64,000 bases of DNA from Treponema sp. (GCA_017449285.1 JAFSJX010000003.1:62001-126000); one strand, 5' to 3'; counted from the first letter of the stretch, positions 32,978 to 43,057 are shown. Numbers and translations: made by a program. The notes: a model not told the origin generated them from the sequence alone.

Positions 32978-34669
32978 ATGGCGAAAAAATCTGACAATGC
33001 GGTAAAAGGAACGGCTCGTGCGCCGCACCGCAGTCTCTTTTATGCGATGGGCTATACTGATGAAGAACTGGAACGCCCGCTGGTAGGCGTTTGCTGCGCT
33101 AAGAATGAAATTATCCCCGGACATGCGGAACTGGACAGAATCGCGGAGGCGGTAAAGGCTGGCGTACGCATGGCTGGCGGCACCCCCATTGAATTTCCTG
33201 CTATCGGTGTCTGTGACGGCATCGCCATGGGGCACGAGGGCATGAAGTACAGCCTTGTTACCCGCGAACTGATTGCCGACAGCGTTGAGTGCGTTGCAAA
33301 GGCGCATCAGTTTGACGCGCTGGTTATGATTCCCAACTGCGATAAGATTGTTCCCGGTATGCTCATGGCTGCCGCGCGCTTGGACTTGCCCACGGTATTC
33401 TGCTCTGGCGGTCCTATGATGCCAGGTCACTTGCCCGGACACGATGCGACCAATCCCTATTCGGACAAAAATCTTTCCCTTACCGACATGTTTGAGGCGG
33501 TGGGCGGTCTTGCCGTGGGCAAAATCAACGAATGCCAGCTAAAAGAACTGGAGCATTCTGCCTGCCCCGGTTGCGGCGCGTGTTCCGGCATGTTCACGGC
33601 AAATTCGATGAACTGCCTTACCGAAGTGCTTGGTCTGGGGCTTCCCGGAAACGGCACGATTCCTGCGGTGACGGGCGCGCGCATTGCGCTTGCAAAACAC
33701 GCTGGTATGCAGGTCATGGATTTGTACAATAAAGGCATTACCGCCCGCGCCATGATGACGGCGGACTCTTTCCGCAACGCGCTCGCCGCAGACATGGCGT
33801 TGGGCTGCTCCTCAAACACGATGCTCCACGTTCCTGCCATCGCGCACGAAGCGGGCATTAAGATTGACTTGCACGAGGTGAACGAGATTTCAAACCGCAC
33901 GCCCAACCTCTGTCATCTTGCTCCGGCTGGACACACTTTTATGTGCGAGTTGAACGATGCGGGCGGCGTACAGGCGGTGCTTGCTGAACTTGCAAAAAAG
34001 AATCTGATTAAGACAGACATGATTACCGCAACTGGTAAGACGATTGCGGAGAACATCAAGGGCGTTGTGAACCGCAATCCCGAAATCCTGCGCCCGATAG
34101 AAAATCCCTACAGCGACAACGGCGGCATTGCAATCCTCTTCGGAAACCTTGCTCCCGATGGCACGGTGGTAAAGCGTTCTGCCTGCGCTCCCGAACTGAT
34201 GAAGCATACAGGCCCCGCCCGCGTCTTCAACAGCGAGGAAGATGCCATGGCGGCGGTACAGGGGCGCAAAATCAATGCAGGCGATGTGGTGGTCATCCGC
34301 TACGAAGGCCCCAAGGGTGGCCCCGGTATGCGCGAGATGCTTGCGGTTACGGCGGCACTGGCGGGGCAGGGTATGGACAAGCAGGTTGCCCTCATTACTG
34401 ACGGACGCTTTAGCGGGGCAACCCGTGGCGCATCCCTCGGTCACTGCTCACCCGAAGCGGCTGTGGGCGGCCCCATTGGCTTGGTTGAGGAAGGCGACAA
34501 AATTACGCTGGACATCAACAACTACAAGATTACGCTGGAAGTGAGCGACGAGGAACTTGCCAAGCGCAAGGCTGCATGGAAGCCCCTCCCGCCCAAAGTA
34601 ACGACCGGCTACCTTGCCCGCTACGCCAAACTGGTAAGTTCAGCGGATAAAGGCGCAATACTGGAATAG
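32978..34669 (+). CDS. ilvD: dihydroxy-acid dehydratase
   Basis: IlvD dehydrates dihydroxy acids to the 2-keto precursors of valine and isoleucine and needs an iron-sulfur cluster. The 563-residue protein has the cluster cysteines in [11 protein letters not shown] and [19 protein letters not shown], and the C-terminal [16 protein letters not shown] motif. ATG 32978 has better spacing to GAGG than ATG 32972. It is followed 9 bases later by ilvB. No ilvC or ilvE is present, so the pathway is completed elsewhere. Confidence 0.96.
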   Translation: MAKKSDNAVKGTARAPHRSLFYAMGYTDEELERPLVGVCCAKNEIIPGHAELDRIAEAVKAGVRMAGGTPIEFPAIGVCDGIAMGHEGMKYSLVTRELIADSVECVAKAHQFDALVMIPNCDKIVPGMLMAAARLDLPTVFCSGGPMMPGHLPGHDATNPYSDKNLSLTDMFEAVGGLAVGKINECQLKELEHSACPGCGACSGMFTANSMNCLTEVLGLGLPGNGTIPAVTGARIALAKHAGMQVMDLYNKGITARAMMTADSFRNALAADMALGCSSNTMLHVPAIAHEAGIKIDLHEVNEISNRTPNLCHLAPAGHTFMCELNDAGGVQAVLAELAKKNLIKTDMITATGKTIAENIKGVVNRNPEILRPIENPYSDNGGIAILFGNLAPDGTVVKRSACAPELMKHTGPARVFNSEEDAMAAVQGRKINAGDVVVIRYEGPKGGPGMREMLAVTAALAGQGMDKQVALITDGRFSGATRGASLGHCSPEAAVGGPIGLVEEGDKITLDINNYKITLEVSDEELAKRKAAWKPLPPKVTTGYLARYAKLVSSADKGAILE

Positions 34670-34678
34670 GAGAAAAAT

Positions 34679-36385
34679 ATGAAAATTACAGGTGCGAGAG
34701 TTGTTGTGGAATGCCTGATTGAGCAGGGCGTTCACACTGTTTTTGGATATCCTGGCGGAACGATTTTGAATGTGTACGATGAACTGTACAAGTGCAGCGA
34801 CAGGATTCGCCATATTTTGACGGCTCATGAACAGGGTGCTGCCCATGCGGCTGACGGTTACGCCCGCTCAACAGGTGAAGTTGGCGTGGTCATGGCAACC
34901 AGTGGCCCCGGCGCGACGAACCTGGTGACGGGCATTGCGACTGCATACATGGATTCGATTCCGCTGGTGGCTATTACGTGCAACGTGCCCACATCGCTTT
35001 TGGGAAAGGACAGTTTTCAGGAAGTGGACATTGCGGGTATTACCATGCCGATTACCAAGCACAATTACATTGCCCGCGACCCCAAGAAACTTGCGTCAAT
35101 TATCCGCGAGGCGTTTTTGATTGCAAAGTCAGGCCGTCCGGGACCGGTGCTCATTGATATTCCCAAGGACGTGACGGCGGCTCAGGTGGAATACACGCCT
35201 ATTGATCCTGCTTCGGCAAAAGATGCTTCCGCCTTGCAGAAGACATCGCTTCGCCGTTTGACCAAGATTGAGAATCCTACGGACGATGACATCAAGGCTG
35301 CCGCGGAACTGATTAACACGGCAGAACGACCGCTCATCTACTGCGGTGGCGGCGTGGTTATCTCCAGCGCGGAAAAAGAACTGCTTGAGTTGGCGGAAAA
35401 GGCTCAGATTCCCGTGTGCGTCACGCTGATGGGCAAGAGCGCATTCCCGTCCACGAACGAACTTTGCACGGGCATGATTGGTATGCACGGCACAAAAGCG
35501 TCAAACCTTGCCGTAAGCAAGTGTGATTTGCTCATTGCGATTGGGGCGCGCTTTAGCGACCGCGTGACGAGCGATACCAAGCGTTTTGCCAAGAACAGCA
35601 AGGTGCTTCATATCGACATTGACCCTGCCGAAATCGACAAGAACGTAAAGACAAGCGCGTCTGTGATTGGAAACATCAAGGAAACGCTTTCGCGCCTGAT
35701 TCCTGCGGTGGAAAAAAAGAGTGCGGGAAAATGGAACGAGCAGGTTGCCGAGTGGAAGCAGCTGGTACCGCCGAGTTGGACAAGCGCAAAGAATATCCAT
35801 CCGCGCATTCTCTGTGAATACGTGCACGAGAAACTGGGCGATGACGCGATTATCACGACGGAAGTTGGACAGCATCAGATGTGGGTGGCTCAGTTCTATC
35901 CCTTTGTAAAGCCGCGCACATTCATTACTTCCGGCGGTTTGGGAACGATGGGCTTTGGCACAGGCGCGGCGATTGGCGCACAGGTGGCAAACCCGAACAA
36001 GTACGTGGTTCATTACGCAGGTGACGGCTCTTTCCGCATGAACTGCAACGAACTTGCGACAATCTGCCACTACAACCTTCCTGTTGTAATCATCGTGGTG
36101 AACAACGGCACGCTGGGCATGGTGCGCCAGTGGCAGAATCTCTTCTACGGTCAGCGGTACAGTCAGACCACACTTGACTTTGGACCCGATTTTGCAAAAC
36201 TTGCCGAAGCCTACGGAATTCGCGGCTATCATGCGTCAAGTGAGGCTGAATTCAAGAAGGCATTTGACGACGCGGTGAGCGAGAGAAAGCCCGCCGTGAT
36301 TGAGTGCCACATCGGTATTGACGAGATGGTCTTGCCGATGGTTCCGGGCGGAAAACCCGTGGACGAGCCGATTATGGAAGTGTAG
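34679..36385 (+). CDS. ilvB: acetolactate synthase large subunit
   Basis: This thiamine-diphosphate enzyme condenses pyruvate to acetolactate, the first common step of branched-chain amino acid synthesis. The 568-residue protein has the cofactor-activating Glu in TAHEQGAAHAADGYA, the ATSGPGATN motif and the ThDP-binding GDGSFRMNC ... IVVNN. AGGAG precedes ATG 34679. No gene for the regulatory small subunit (ilvN/ilvH) follows; the operon ends here. Confidence 0.93.
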   Translation: MKITGARVVVECLIEQGVHTVFGYPGGTILNVYDELYKCSDRIRHILTAHEQGAAHAADGYARSTGEVGVVMATSGPGATNLVTGIATAYMDSIPLVAITCNVPTSLLGKDSFQEVDIAGITMPITKHNYIARDPKKLASIIREAFLIAKSGRPGPVLIDIPKDVTAAQVEYTPIDPASAKDASALQKTSLRRLTKIENPTDDDIKAAAELINTAERPLIYCGGGVVISSAEKELLELAEKAQIPVCVTLMGKSAFPSTNELCTGMIGMHGTKASNLAVSKCDLLIAIGARFSDRVTSDTKRFAKNSKVLHIDIDPAEIDKNVKTSASVIGNIKETLSRLIPAVEKKSAGKWNEQVAEWKQLVPPSWTSAKNIHPRILCEYVHEKLGDDAIITTEVGQHQMWVAQFYPFVKPRTFITSGGLGTMGFGTGAAIGAQVANPNKYVVHYAGDGSFRMNCNELATICHYNLPVVIIVVNNGTLGMVRQWQNLFYGQRYSQTTLDFGPDFAKLAEAYGIRGYHASSEAEFKKAFDDAVSERKPAVIECHIGIDEMVLPMVPGGKPVDEPIMEV

Positions 36386-36389
36386 GCAG

Positions 36390-36489
36390 CAGGAAAGCCT
36401 TTTGTTAGTCACACTGTTTTGGCTGCCGTTTTGTCCCGACCAAGGTCGGGGCTTGTTGGATGGGGACAGGAAAGCCTTTTGTTAGTCAC
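36390..36489. repeat. 23-bp direct repeat flanking a palindrome, downstream of ilvB
   Basis: CAGGAAAGCCTTTTGTTAGTC (plus AC) occurs at 36390-36412 and again at 36467-36489. Between them CCCGACC-AA-GGTCGGG (36435-36450) is palindromic. A related palindrome with compensating changes lies after trpS (53271-53286). Confidence 0.75.
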
Positions 36490-36499
36490 GTTGTGCTAC

Positions 36500-37201
36500 T
36501 TATGCCAGCGTGGCTAACAGCATGACAAAATTGTATAGTGTATGTGCGATAAAGCATGACAAAAGCGAGGCGGTTTTTATATAACATCGTCTGAGAACCG
36601 TACCTGCAATCAATGCGTTCAAAACAGAAATCCATCCTACATAACGATGGGCGAGTGCGAACAGAATAACAGCAGCGGATTCAAGGGCAAATGACCTCAG
36701 GTCTTTTTTTGTGGTCTGTGGAACTTCGGACTGGAATGACGAGCCTCCTTTTCGGTGAACAAAAATCCGTTTCATCGCATCGGGGAGATAGACTCTGTAC
36801 AGCACTTCCTCATAAAATGCCGCACACAGTGTGCCAAAAATCACATTCAGCCAGCCGGAAAAAGTTTCGGGAGGAAGGAGATGAGGTTTATTCTGTGTGA
36901 CAGGCGAAAGACGACAGATTAGTTCAATACCTCCTGCTGTTACAAGCAAAGTACCGAATGTCACAAGGCAATGTCCATGATTCATCAAAACGCGAAGGCG
37001 ACTGGTTTGTGATGGAGTCTGTATGTTTTTTTCCGCCTTTATCTGCCACCAGAGACAGAAAGAGAGTGCCGCAAGGATAAACACGGTATATGGAATTTCC
37101 ATAACATATTCATCACCTGTTGTTTGCGGAAATATGATGGGGGGCATCACAAAAAAGAGCAGAATAATAAAAAATTCTGTAGAAAAAAATCGTTTTTGCA
37201 T
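36500..37201 (-). CDS. CPBP-family intramembrane protease
   Basis: A 233-residue membrane protein with about six helices and the CAAX-protease/bacteriocin-processing motifs: paired glutamates in AFYEEVLYRVYLP, His in FALAHRYVGW and the late FIAHTLYNF. Bacterial members process membrane or peptide substrates; a specific role cannot be assigned. The start at MQKRFFSTEF is favoured by TATTAT ending 7 bases before ATG 37201, on a divergent promoter with the PilZ gene. Confidence 0.8.
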   Translation of the reverse strand: MQKRFFSTEFFIILLFFVMPPIIFPQTTGDEYVMEIPYTVFILAALSFCLWWQIKAEKNIQTPSQTSRLRVLMNHGHCLVTFGTLLVTAGGIELICRLSPVTQNKPHLLPPETFSGWLNVIFGTLCAAFYEEVLYRVYLPDAMKRIFVHRKGGSSFQSEVPQTTKKDLRSFALESAAVILFALAHRYVGWISVLNALIAGTVLRRCYIKTASLLSCFIAHTLYNFVMLLATLA

Positions 37202-37208
37202 ATAGAAT

Positions 37209-37224
37209 ATAATAGTGGTATTAT
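37209..37224. promoter_or_regulatory. divergent -10 boxes between the CPBP and PilZ genes
   Basis: Minus strand TATTAT (37214-37209) ends 7 bases before the CPBP start. Plus strand TATTAT (37219-37224) serves the PilZ gene, which has a leader and a GGAG site. Confidence 0.5.
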
Positions 37225-37271
37225 ATAAATTTTTCCACAGGGTATTCAAGTAAAAATGGAGCGCTAAAAAA

Positions 37272-38480
37272 ATGCTTTTGGTTCTTGGCATAACTGCTGG
37301 AGTCTTGTTCATCGTTATTCGTCTCTTGTTTGTTTTTGCGGACAAAATCAAATTTTATTCTATTGGCATGGACGAAGGCTTTTCTTTTTCTGAAATATCT
37401 ATGTTTTGGAAACTGGGGAAAAAAGCCGGCGTTGAAGAACCTCTTGCGCTGTATGTTTCATTTCCGACTCTGAACAAGGCGATTACACAGTTTATAAATG
37501 ATGCGAAGGAAAAGGGAACAGAGAATTCCGCGGAAGTGCAGAATTTTTTAAGCAAACTGTATAAATATCGCACAAAGATTAATATTGAGCATGAAAACAA
37601 AAGGGGGCTTGACTCCACACGGTTTCTTACAAAAGGACAGCGACTCAGAATCATTTTACCAGGACATGGCGTGTTTGTCTCTGAGATTATGAATAATGCC
37701 CGTCATATTGCCATAAGATTTCCTGTACAGGAAAAAAAAGTCAATGTAAAGTTGGATGACTGGATAAACAAGGCCATCAGCGTGTATTTGTGGCGCAAAG
37801 GTGATGCGGGCTACGTTTTTGATACTGTGGTCACAGAGGCGGGTATGTACAACGGAACGCCCGTTCTCTACCTTGTGCAGACGAATAAATTGTTGCGCAC
37901 ACAAAAGCGAAAGTCTGTTCGTGCGACATGTACGATTTCCGCTATGTTGTATTTTATGGAAGATGACATCATGGACTTTGCCGAAGAGACGATTCCTGGA
38001 TACAAATGTCTTTTGGAAGATATATCGGAGGACGGCGCACTGATTCGAGTAGGCGGCCTCGGCAGAAATAATGTAAAGATAAAAATACAGTTTACCTTGG
38101 ACGAAAAAAAGATTATCATGTATGGTATCGTCAGGGCGGTGGAATACAATAAGACGCATAATCAATCACGGCTGCATTTTGAGTGCGTGAATGTTACGGA
38201 CGACATGCGCAATACGATTCTGAGTTTTGTGTACAATATTCTTCCCCAGGAAGCGAAGGACGTTTTGGTAGCACTTGCCGAGACAGAACAAGATGCGGCA
38301 CAGGATGAGACCGCTCCCAAGGAAAAGGCTGTCACGCTGGAAGATGCGGAAAAAAATCCTACGGCTCCGCAGATTGCTGTTACGATGCCAGAAATTGCCA
38401 CAAATATGGACATTGACAGTCTGGCGGAACTAGAGGCGGTTGATGACGAAGAAAGTCTGGAAGAACTTGCTTCGGTATAA
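37272..38480 (+). CDS. PilZ domain protein, probable c-di-GMP receptor
   Basis: A 402-residue protein with an N-terminal membrane helix (LLVLGITAGVLFIVIRLLFVF). A central domain is followed by a PilZ domain from about residue 210. The c-di-GMP-binding motifs are RKSVR (RxxxR) and EDISEDGALIR (D/NxSxxG). The C-terminal 80 residues are acidic and look disordered. PilZ proteins in spirochaetes influence motility and virulence. The GGAG site is 10 bases from ATG. Followed closely by an exported HEAT-like protein. Confidence 0.85.
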   Translation: MLLVLGITAGVLFIVIRLLFVFADKIKFYSIGMDEGFSFSEISMFWKLGKKAGVEEPLALYVSFPTLNKAITQFINDAKEKGTENSAEVQNFLSKLYKYRTKINIEHENKRGLDSTRFLTKGQRLRIILPGHGVFVSEIMNNARHIAIRFPVQEKKVNVKLDDWINKAISVYLWRKGDAGYVFDTVVTEAGMYNGTPVLYLVQTNKLLRTQKRKSVRATCTISAMLYFMEDDIMDFAEETIPGYKCLLEDISEDGALIRVGGLGRNNVKIKIQFTLDEKKIIMYGIVRAVEYNKTHNQSRLHFECVNVTDDMRNTILSFVYNILPQEAKDVLVALAETEQDAAQDETAPKEKAVTLEDAEKNPTAPQIAVTMPEIATNMDIDSLAELEAVDDEESLEELASV

Positions 38481-38493
38481 GGTGAGGTTTGAT

Positions 38494-39642
38494 ATGAAGG
38501 GAATGCTTACAATTGTAATAGGACTAATCTCATGTTCTTTGTTTGCACAGACTGTAACGGATGCGCAACGGAAATTCATCAAGGGAAATATTAATGACAA
38601 GACTGCGGCAATCAGAGAAGCGGGCAGTAACGATGTCCTTGCATTGGCAGGTTTGGATTTTGCGATTGGAAACCGTCCTCTGCTTGGCGCAGACAGAGAT
38701 TTGGCGGCCCTTGCCATAGCCTCAATTCTGTCGTTGCCTACGGATAATTTGCCTCAGAAGAATGCAGATTCCATTTCTGACAGGTTGGTGCAGACATTCA
38801 ATCAGTTTGAGGATGAGACGGTACGGATTGCTGTGCTGGAAAAAATTATTCCGCTTTCGTCTGCGTACAAATCGGCTAAGGCTGTGAATCTAGTCAATAC
38901 ATATCTTACAACGACTAACGCAGAAAATGCAACGACCCGTGCGGCAATAACTGCGGCAGGAAAAATCGGAAACAGCAGGACGTTTGAAATTATCTACGGT
39001 GCATGGACTTCTGAACGTTGGCCGCGCTATAAGGCTGAGACCGAGGATGCGCTGATTTCTCTTTCTTCTGAATCCAGGGGAGATGCGGTGCGGGCAATCT
39101 CCACGGCAAATTTGACCGAAGCTTATGCATTTTTTAAGCTTTTGACAAATTCTGAAAAAAATTCACCGAATTTTAAGGCAGAAATAGCCGAAAATGCCTT
39201 GTCGAAGGCTATATATACTACGGAAGATCTTTCCGGAAGTATGGACGAAACGCTTAACCTTCAGACCGAAGCGATGAAAGTGATTTCTGATAGTCACTGG
39301 GTTCGGGCGGCTCCGCTGGTTATCCGTTATTTTTCTCTGGCAAGGGAAGAATATGAGGCAAATGTCCTGAAAGAGGAACAGTTTGTCGCTGTCATCAACA
39401 GCATGGCGCAACTTACCTCAACAGGCACTGCGCAGACGCTCTCAGGCTATCTGGCGGATCTTAACAGGAATGTTGAGAAAAACAACTATCCTGCCAAGCC
39501 AGTTGTGCTTGCCGTAATCAATGGTTTAGGAGTGCTGGGCGACAAGTCTGCCTTTGACAATCTGCTGTACGTCACCTATCTGTCTTATCCTCAGGAGGTC
39601 ATTGCGGCGGCGAGGAATGCCCTTGCGAAACTGAAATGGTAA
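38494..39642 (+). CDS. exported protein with HEAT-like helical repeats
   Basis: A 382-residue protein with a signal peptide (MLTIVIGLISCSLFAQ, cleavage after Ala). The mature part is a series of paired helices, for example DRDLAALAIASILSLP, ARNALAKLKW and AVINSMAQLTSTG, typical of HEAT/armadillo-like scaffolds for protein contacts in the periplasm. ATG 38494 has GGTGAGG upstream and begins the signal peptide, in preference to in-frame upstream starts. Function unknown. Its end overlaps comEC by 7 bases. Confidence 0.65.
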   Translation: MKGMLTIVIGLISCSLFAQTVTDAQRKFIKGNINDKTAAIREAGSNDVLALAGLDFAIGNRPLLGADRDLAALAIASILSLPTDNLPQKNADSISDRLVQTFNQFEDETVRIAVLEKIIPLSSAYKSAKAVNLVNTYLTTTNAENATTRAAITAAGKIGNSRTFEIIYGAWTSERWPRYKAETEDALISLSSESRGDAVRAISTANLTEAYAFFKLLTNSEKNSPNFKAEIAENALSKAIYTTEDLSGSMDETLNLQTEAMKVISDSHWVRAAPLVIRYFSLAREEYEANVLKEEQFVAVINSMAQLTSTGTAQTLSGYLADLNRNVEKNNYPAKPVVLAVINGLGVLGDKSAFDNLLYVTYLSYPQEVIAAARNALAKLKW

Positions 39643-40922
39643 AACTGCCAAAATGGCTCAGGTATCTGCCTGTTCTTAAAAATCCTCTGGTGTCTGCCGC
39701 CGTCATCTGCGCGGTGGTCGTGTATGCAGGTGTAGTGTCGGTACAAAGTCGTAATCCTTTTGCGTCGCTTTTTTCTGACAACGAAATCTGTCTGCTTGTG
39801 GGAACGGTCGTCTCAAATCCTGCAAAAACCAGTGCTTTTAACGGCTCGTATCGTACGGATATTGCCGTAGAAAAAATAGTGGCAAAAAGCGGGGCGACCT
39901 CTTCTGCAGGTGGCGTTGCTTCCGTGTTTTTTCCGTCTGCTGTGGTGGAATCGCTCTATCCCGGAAAACTGTACACGGTGGCAAAGCGGCAGGGCGGAAT
40001 TCTGATTGAAACAGGAGCGCATCTTTCTCTTTCGGTCAGGGGTGGCTATAGTGAGCATGAATTTGTGGTGACGAGCGCAACTGAATTAGGCTGGGGAAGC
40101 GGCTTTTTTTCGCGCGTAAGATATTTCCGTGCGCTCTGTCGTTTGCAGTTCAAGAGGCTTTTGTATTCATGGGGAAAGGCTGGCGGTCTTTTGCTTGCGC
40201 TTTTGAGCGGTTCACGCGAGTATACAGAGGGCATTGTGTCCGATTCGTTCAGAAATGCGGGACTTTCTCATATCCTTGCGCTTTCAGGAATGCATTTGTC
40301 TTTGTTTTCGGGATTGGCATTATTTTTGGGAAAGAAAGCGGCATCGCGAACTATAGCGGACGGATTGCAATTGGGAGCGATTTTGTTTTTCGTGTGGTTC
40401 GCGGGCATTTCTCCGTCACTTTTCCGCGCGATGCTCTGCTCGCTCATTCTTTTTGGAAGCTCTCTTTTGCGCATGAACAGACCAACAGGATTATCGGTGC
40501 TTTCGGCGAGTTTTTTGCTTCACTTAATGTTGTTTCCCGGTCATTTGCAGTCTGCGGCTTTTATGCTGTCTTATGGCGCGCTCGCGGGCATTCTGCTTAT
40601 CGGCGTTCCAGTCAGACGGCTTTTTTCCCGCCGGTTCTTGCCAAAACTCACTTCCGCGCTTTCCGATTCTGCCGGGGCGCAAATGTTTACCGCACCAATT
40701 ACGCTTCGCCTGTTCGGGAAACTTATGCCTGTGGGGATTTTCGCTTCGGTGGTGGTTTCTCCGCTGGTGGTGTTCTTTTTGTATGCGGGACTTCTGGGAA
40801 TTATGTTATGTCTTATGCTCCCTTTTCTTTCCCCCGCAATTGGTGCTATACTGAATTGGTTTTATGAACTGATAAAATCGATGACTGTATTCTTTGCGGG
40901 ATTTCCTGCGCTTACGGTATAA
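39636..40922 (+). CDS. comEC: ComEC/Rec2-family membrane protein
   Basis: A 428-residue membrane protein matching the competence domain of ComEC/Rec2, the DNA-uptake channel. The hallmark is FRNAGLSHILALSGMHLSLFSGL (quoted in part: GLSHILALSGMHLSL), followed by about seven helices. The N-terminal OB-like region is short, and the C-terminal metallo-beta-lactamase domain of long ComEC proteins is missing, as in short forms. Whether the organism is transformable is not shown here. Confidence 0.85.
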   Translation: MVKLPKWLRYLPVLKNPLVSAAVICAVVVYAGVVSVQSRNPFASLFSDNEICLLVGTVVSNPAKTSAFNGSYRTDIAVEKIVAKSGATSSAGGVASVFFPSAVVESLYPGKLYTVAKRQGGILIETGAHLSLSVRGGYSEHEFVVTSATELGWGSGFFSRVRYFRALCRLQFKRLLYSWGKAGGLLLALLSGSREYTEGIVSDSFRNAGLSHILALSGMHLSLFSGLALFLGKKAASRTIADGLQLGAILFFVWFAGISPSLFRAMLCSLILFGSSLLRMNRPTGLSVLSASFLLHLMLFPGHLQSAAFMLSYGALAGILLIGVPVRRLFSRRFLPKLTSALSDSAGAQMFTAPITLRLFGKLMPVGIFASVVVSPLVVFFLYAGLLGIMLCLMLPFLSPAIGAILNWFYELIKSMTVFFAGFPALTV

Positions 40923-40953
40923 AAACGAGAAGTCGCAAAAAAAGGAGCAATGT

Positions 40954-41814
40954 TTGACCAATCCAGATTATAATTCGCCAACAGCACTAAAAGAATTTCT
41001 CGAAACAAACGGACTTGCCATGCAGAAAAAATTTGGGCAGAACTTTTTGGTGAACGAAGCCGCTCGTAAGACTATTGTGGACGCTCTTGACGTTGACGAA
41101 GAAACAACCGTATGGGAAGTGGGACCTGGATTAGGCGCGATGACCGATGAAATCTTATGCCGTGGAGCGGCAGTCACAGCCTTTGAGATTGACCACGGAT
41201 TTGCGCGGCTGCTCCCGCAATTTTTTTCCGAATACGCCGAAAAAGGAAAGTTTACGCTGGTAGAAGGCGATGTGCTTAAAACATGGAAAAGCGTTTCCGA
41301 GCAGGGCGTACCCGACCGCTTTTTCGGAAATCTTCCGTACAATATTGCGGCCACGATTATCGGTGACACGATAAATGCCGGCGTTCGTTTTGAAAAATGC
41401 GTCTTTACGATTCAAAAAGAAGTTGGTCAGCGGATGATTGCAAAACCTGGCACGGAAGATTATTCATCTTTTTCCGTGCTGTGTCAGTGGGCGTATGATA
41501 TAAAGACCGTGCTTGATTTGGCGGGCGGAAATTTCTGGCCAAAGCCCAATGTGGCAAGCCGTGCTGTGCTTATGACCAAAAAGGCTGATTTTCCCCGCTG
41601 TAAGAATCCTGCGTCATTTATGAAGTTGATTCGGGCATTGTTTGCAGCGCGTAGAAAAACCGTGCGCAATAATCTGCTTCCCTTTACGCAGGGCGGTGAA
41701 TATGCGGACAGAGCGTTGCAGACGGCTGGAATTTCTCCTTCTAAACGAGCGGAAAACCTGAGCGCAGACAAACTGCTTGCATTGAGTGATGCGCTGGAAA
41801 ATGATATACTATAA
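40954..41814 (+). CDS. rsmA: 16S rRNA dimethyladenosine transferase
   Basis: RsmA (KsgA) dimethylates two adjacent adenosines near the 3' end of 16S rRNA during small-subunit maturation. The 286-residue protein has QKKFGQNFLVNE, the SAM motif WEVGPGLGAMTDEIL and the catalytic NLPYNIAATI. The start is taken as TTG 40954 because AAGGAG lies 6 bases upstream; an ATG in this frame exists only 60 bases further up, inside comEC. Confidence 0.93.
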   Translation: MTNPDYNSPTALKEFLETNGLAMQKKFGQNFLVNEAARKTIVDALDVDEETTVWEVGPGLGAMTDEILCRGAAVTAFEIDHGFARLLPQFFSEYAEKGKFTLVEGDVLKTWKSVSEQGVPDRFFGNLPYNIAATIIGDTINAGVRFEKCVFTIQKEVGQRMIAKPGTEDYSSFSVLCQWAYDIKTVLDLAGGNFWPKPNVASRAVLMTKKADFPRCKNPASFMKLIRALFAARRKTVRNNLLPFTQGGEYADRALQTAGISPSKRAENLSADKLLALSDALENDIL

Positions 41815-41852
41815 GGAATCGTAACACAAAACGGAAAATAAAGGATAAAAAA

Positions 41853-42548
41853 GTGTCAGTCGCAGAGAATCTTGCACAAGTTATTTCCCTCGTCCGCGCC
41901 GCAGAAAAAACTGCGAACCGTGTGCCGAACAGTGTCCGTCTTGTCGCCGTAAGCAAATTTCATTCCGCTGACGATGTGATAAGCGCAATCAAGGCGGGGC
42001 AGAATCTTTTTGGCGAAAACCGTGTGCAAGAAGCGGTGTCAAAGTTTTCTGACATTTCGGCGCGGGGATTTTCGTTTGATTTGCACATCATCGGTACGCT
42101 GCAGCGGAACAAAGTGCGCGACGCGGTAAAAATCGCTTCCTGCATTGAATCTGTTGACCGTATCGTGCTTTTGGAAGAAATTGAAAAACAGTGCGCAAAA
42201 ATTGGAAAGACTATTGACGTACTGCTTGAATTTCACACGGGAGAAGAGACAAAGGCAGGCTTCACTGATACCGAGGAACTTAAAAAAGCCGTCCGCCTGT
42301 GTGCAGAAAAGGCTTATCCTCATATTTTGCTCAAAGGACTGATGACTATGGCTTCAAATACTGATGACACAGAAAAAATCCGCCGTTCATTCAGCACGCT
42401 CCGTTCTTTGCGAGACACACTTTCCCAAACTTACGGTTTGTCATTACCAGAACTTTCTATGGGCATGAGCGGGGATTATCCTATTGCCATTTCCGAGGGG
42501 GCGACCATTGTCAGAATCGGAACGGCTATTTTTGGAGCGCGACAATGA
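41853..42548 (+). CDS. YggS-family pyridoxal-phosphate homeostasis protein
   Basis: A 231-residue PLP-binding TIM-barrel protein. The PLP lysine is in LVAVSKFHSADDV, and LFGENRVQEAVSK and DLHIIGTLQRNKV follow; PELSMGMSGDYPIAISEG is the C-terminal phosphate-binding signature. The start is GTG 41853 with AAAGGA upstream. YggS proteins buffer free PLP and affect amino-acid metabolism; no catalytic activity is established. Confidence 0.9.
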   Translation: MSVAENLAQVISLVRAAEKTANRVPNSVRLVAVSKFHSADDVISAIKAGQNLFGENRVQEAVSKFSDISARGFSFDLHIIGTLQRNKVRDAVKIASCIESVDRIVLLEEIEKQCAKIGKTIDVLLEFHTGEETKAGFTDTEELKKAVRLCAEKAYPHILLKGLMTMASNTDDTEKIRRSFSTLRSLRDTLSQTYGLSLPELSMGMSGDYPIAISEGATIVRIGTAIFGARQ

Positions 42549-43057
42549 AAAAAGCGATTCTCTGCGTAATGCTCATTTTTTTCTTCTCGGTGTGCGTCTC
42601 TCCGCTTTTTGCAGAAGATACGACGTATGCCAATGTCAGTTTTCCGCAGTGGGTAAAAGATTTGCGCCGTACCGAAATCATCACTTTTGGCTCTCTTCCG
42701 TTTGTCACGCTATGGACGACCGTGGGCTATTCACTTGCGGTTAAGGGCGAGTTTCACAGCCCTGTGGATAAAAGTTCATCAGGATTTGATACCGATGACC
42801 AGAAGGCGATTATCGGTATTGCGGCGGCGACCAGCGTGGGATTGGGGCTAATCGACTTGGGCATCACGCTTATCCGAAGGCATATCAAGGCAAAGCAAAA
42901 CAGAAATCTGCGCCCTGATGAAGTGACTATTATCCCTCTGAGTCAGGAAAAAAAAGAGCGGGAAAAGAATGCGCGTGCAGAGACGTATGACCCGTCATCA
43001 GAGCCGCAAATTCCGCAGGATTATCTGCAAGGCGGGCTTGAAAGTGCCATTTTTTAG
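42545..43057 (+). CDS. exported/membrane protein of unknown function
   Basis: A 170-residue protein with a signal peptide (AILCVMLIFFFSVCVSPLFA), a WVKDLRRTEIITFGSLPFV segment, a second hydrophobic stretch (IIGIAAATSVGLGLIDLGI) and a basic, charged tail (IRRHIKAKQNR). It seems to be a treponeme-type conserved protein, but I do not recognise a named family. It overlaps yggS by 4 bases and the next pseudouridine synthase start by about 20. Confidence 0.6.
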   Translation: MKKAILCVMLIFFFSVCVSPLFAEDTTYANVSFPQWVKDLRRTEIITFGSLPFVTLWTTVGYSLAVKGEFHSPVDKSSSGFDTDDQKAIIGIAAATSVGLGLIDLGITLIRRHIKAKQNRNLRPDEVTIIPLSQEKKEREKNARAETYDPSSEPQIPQDYLQGGLESAIF

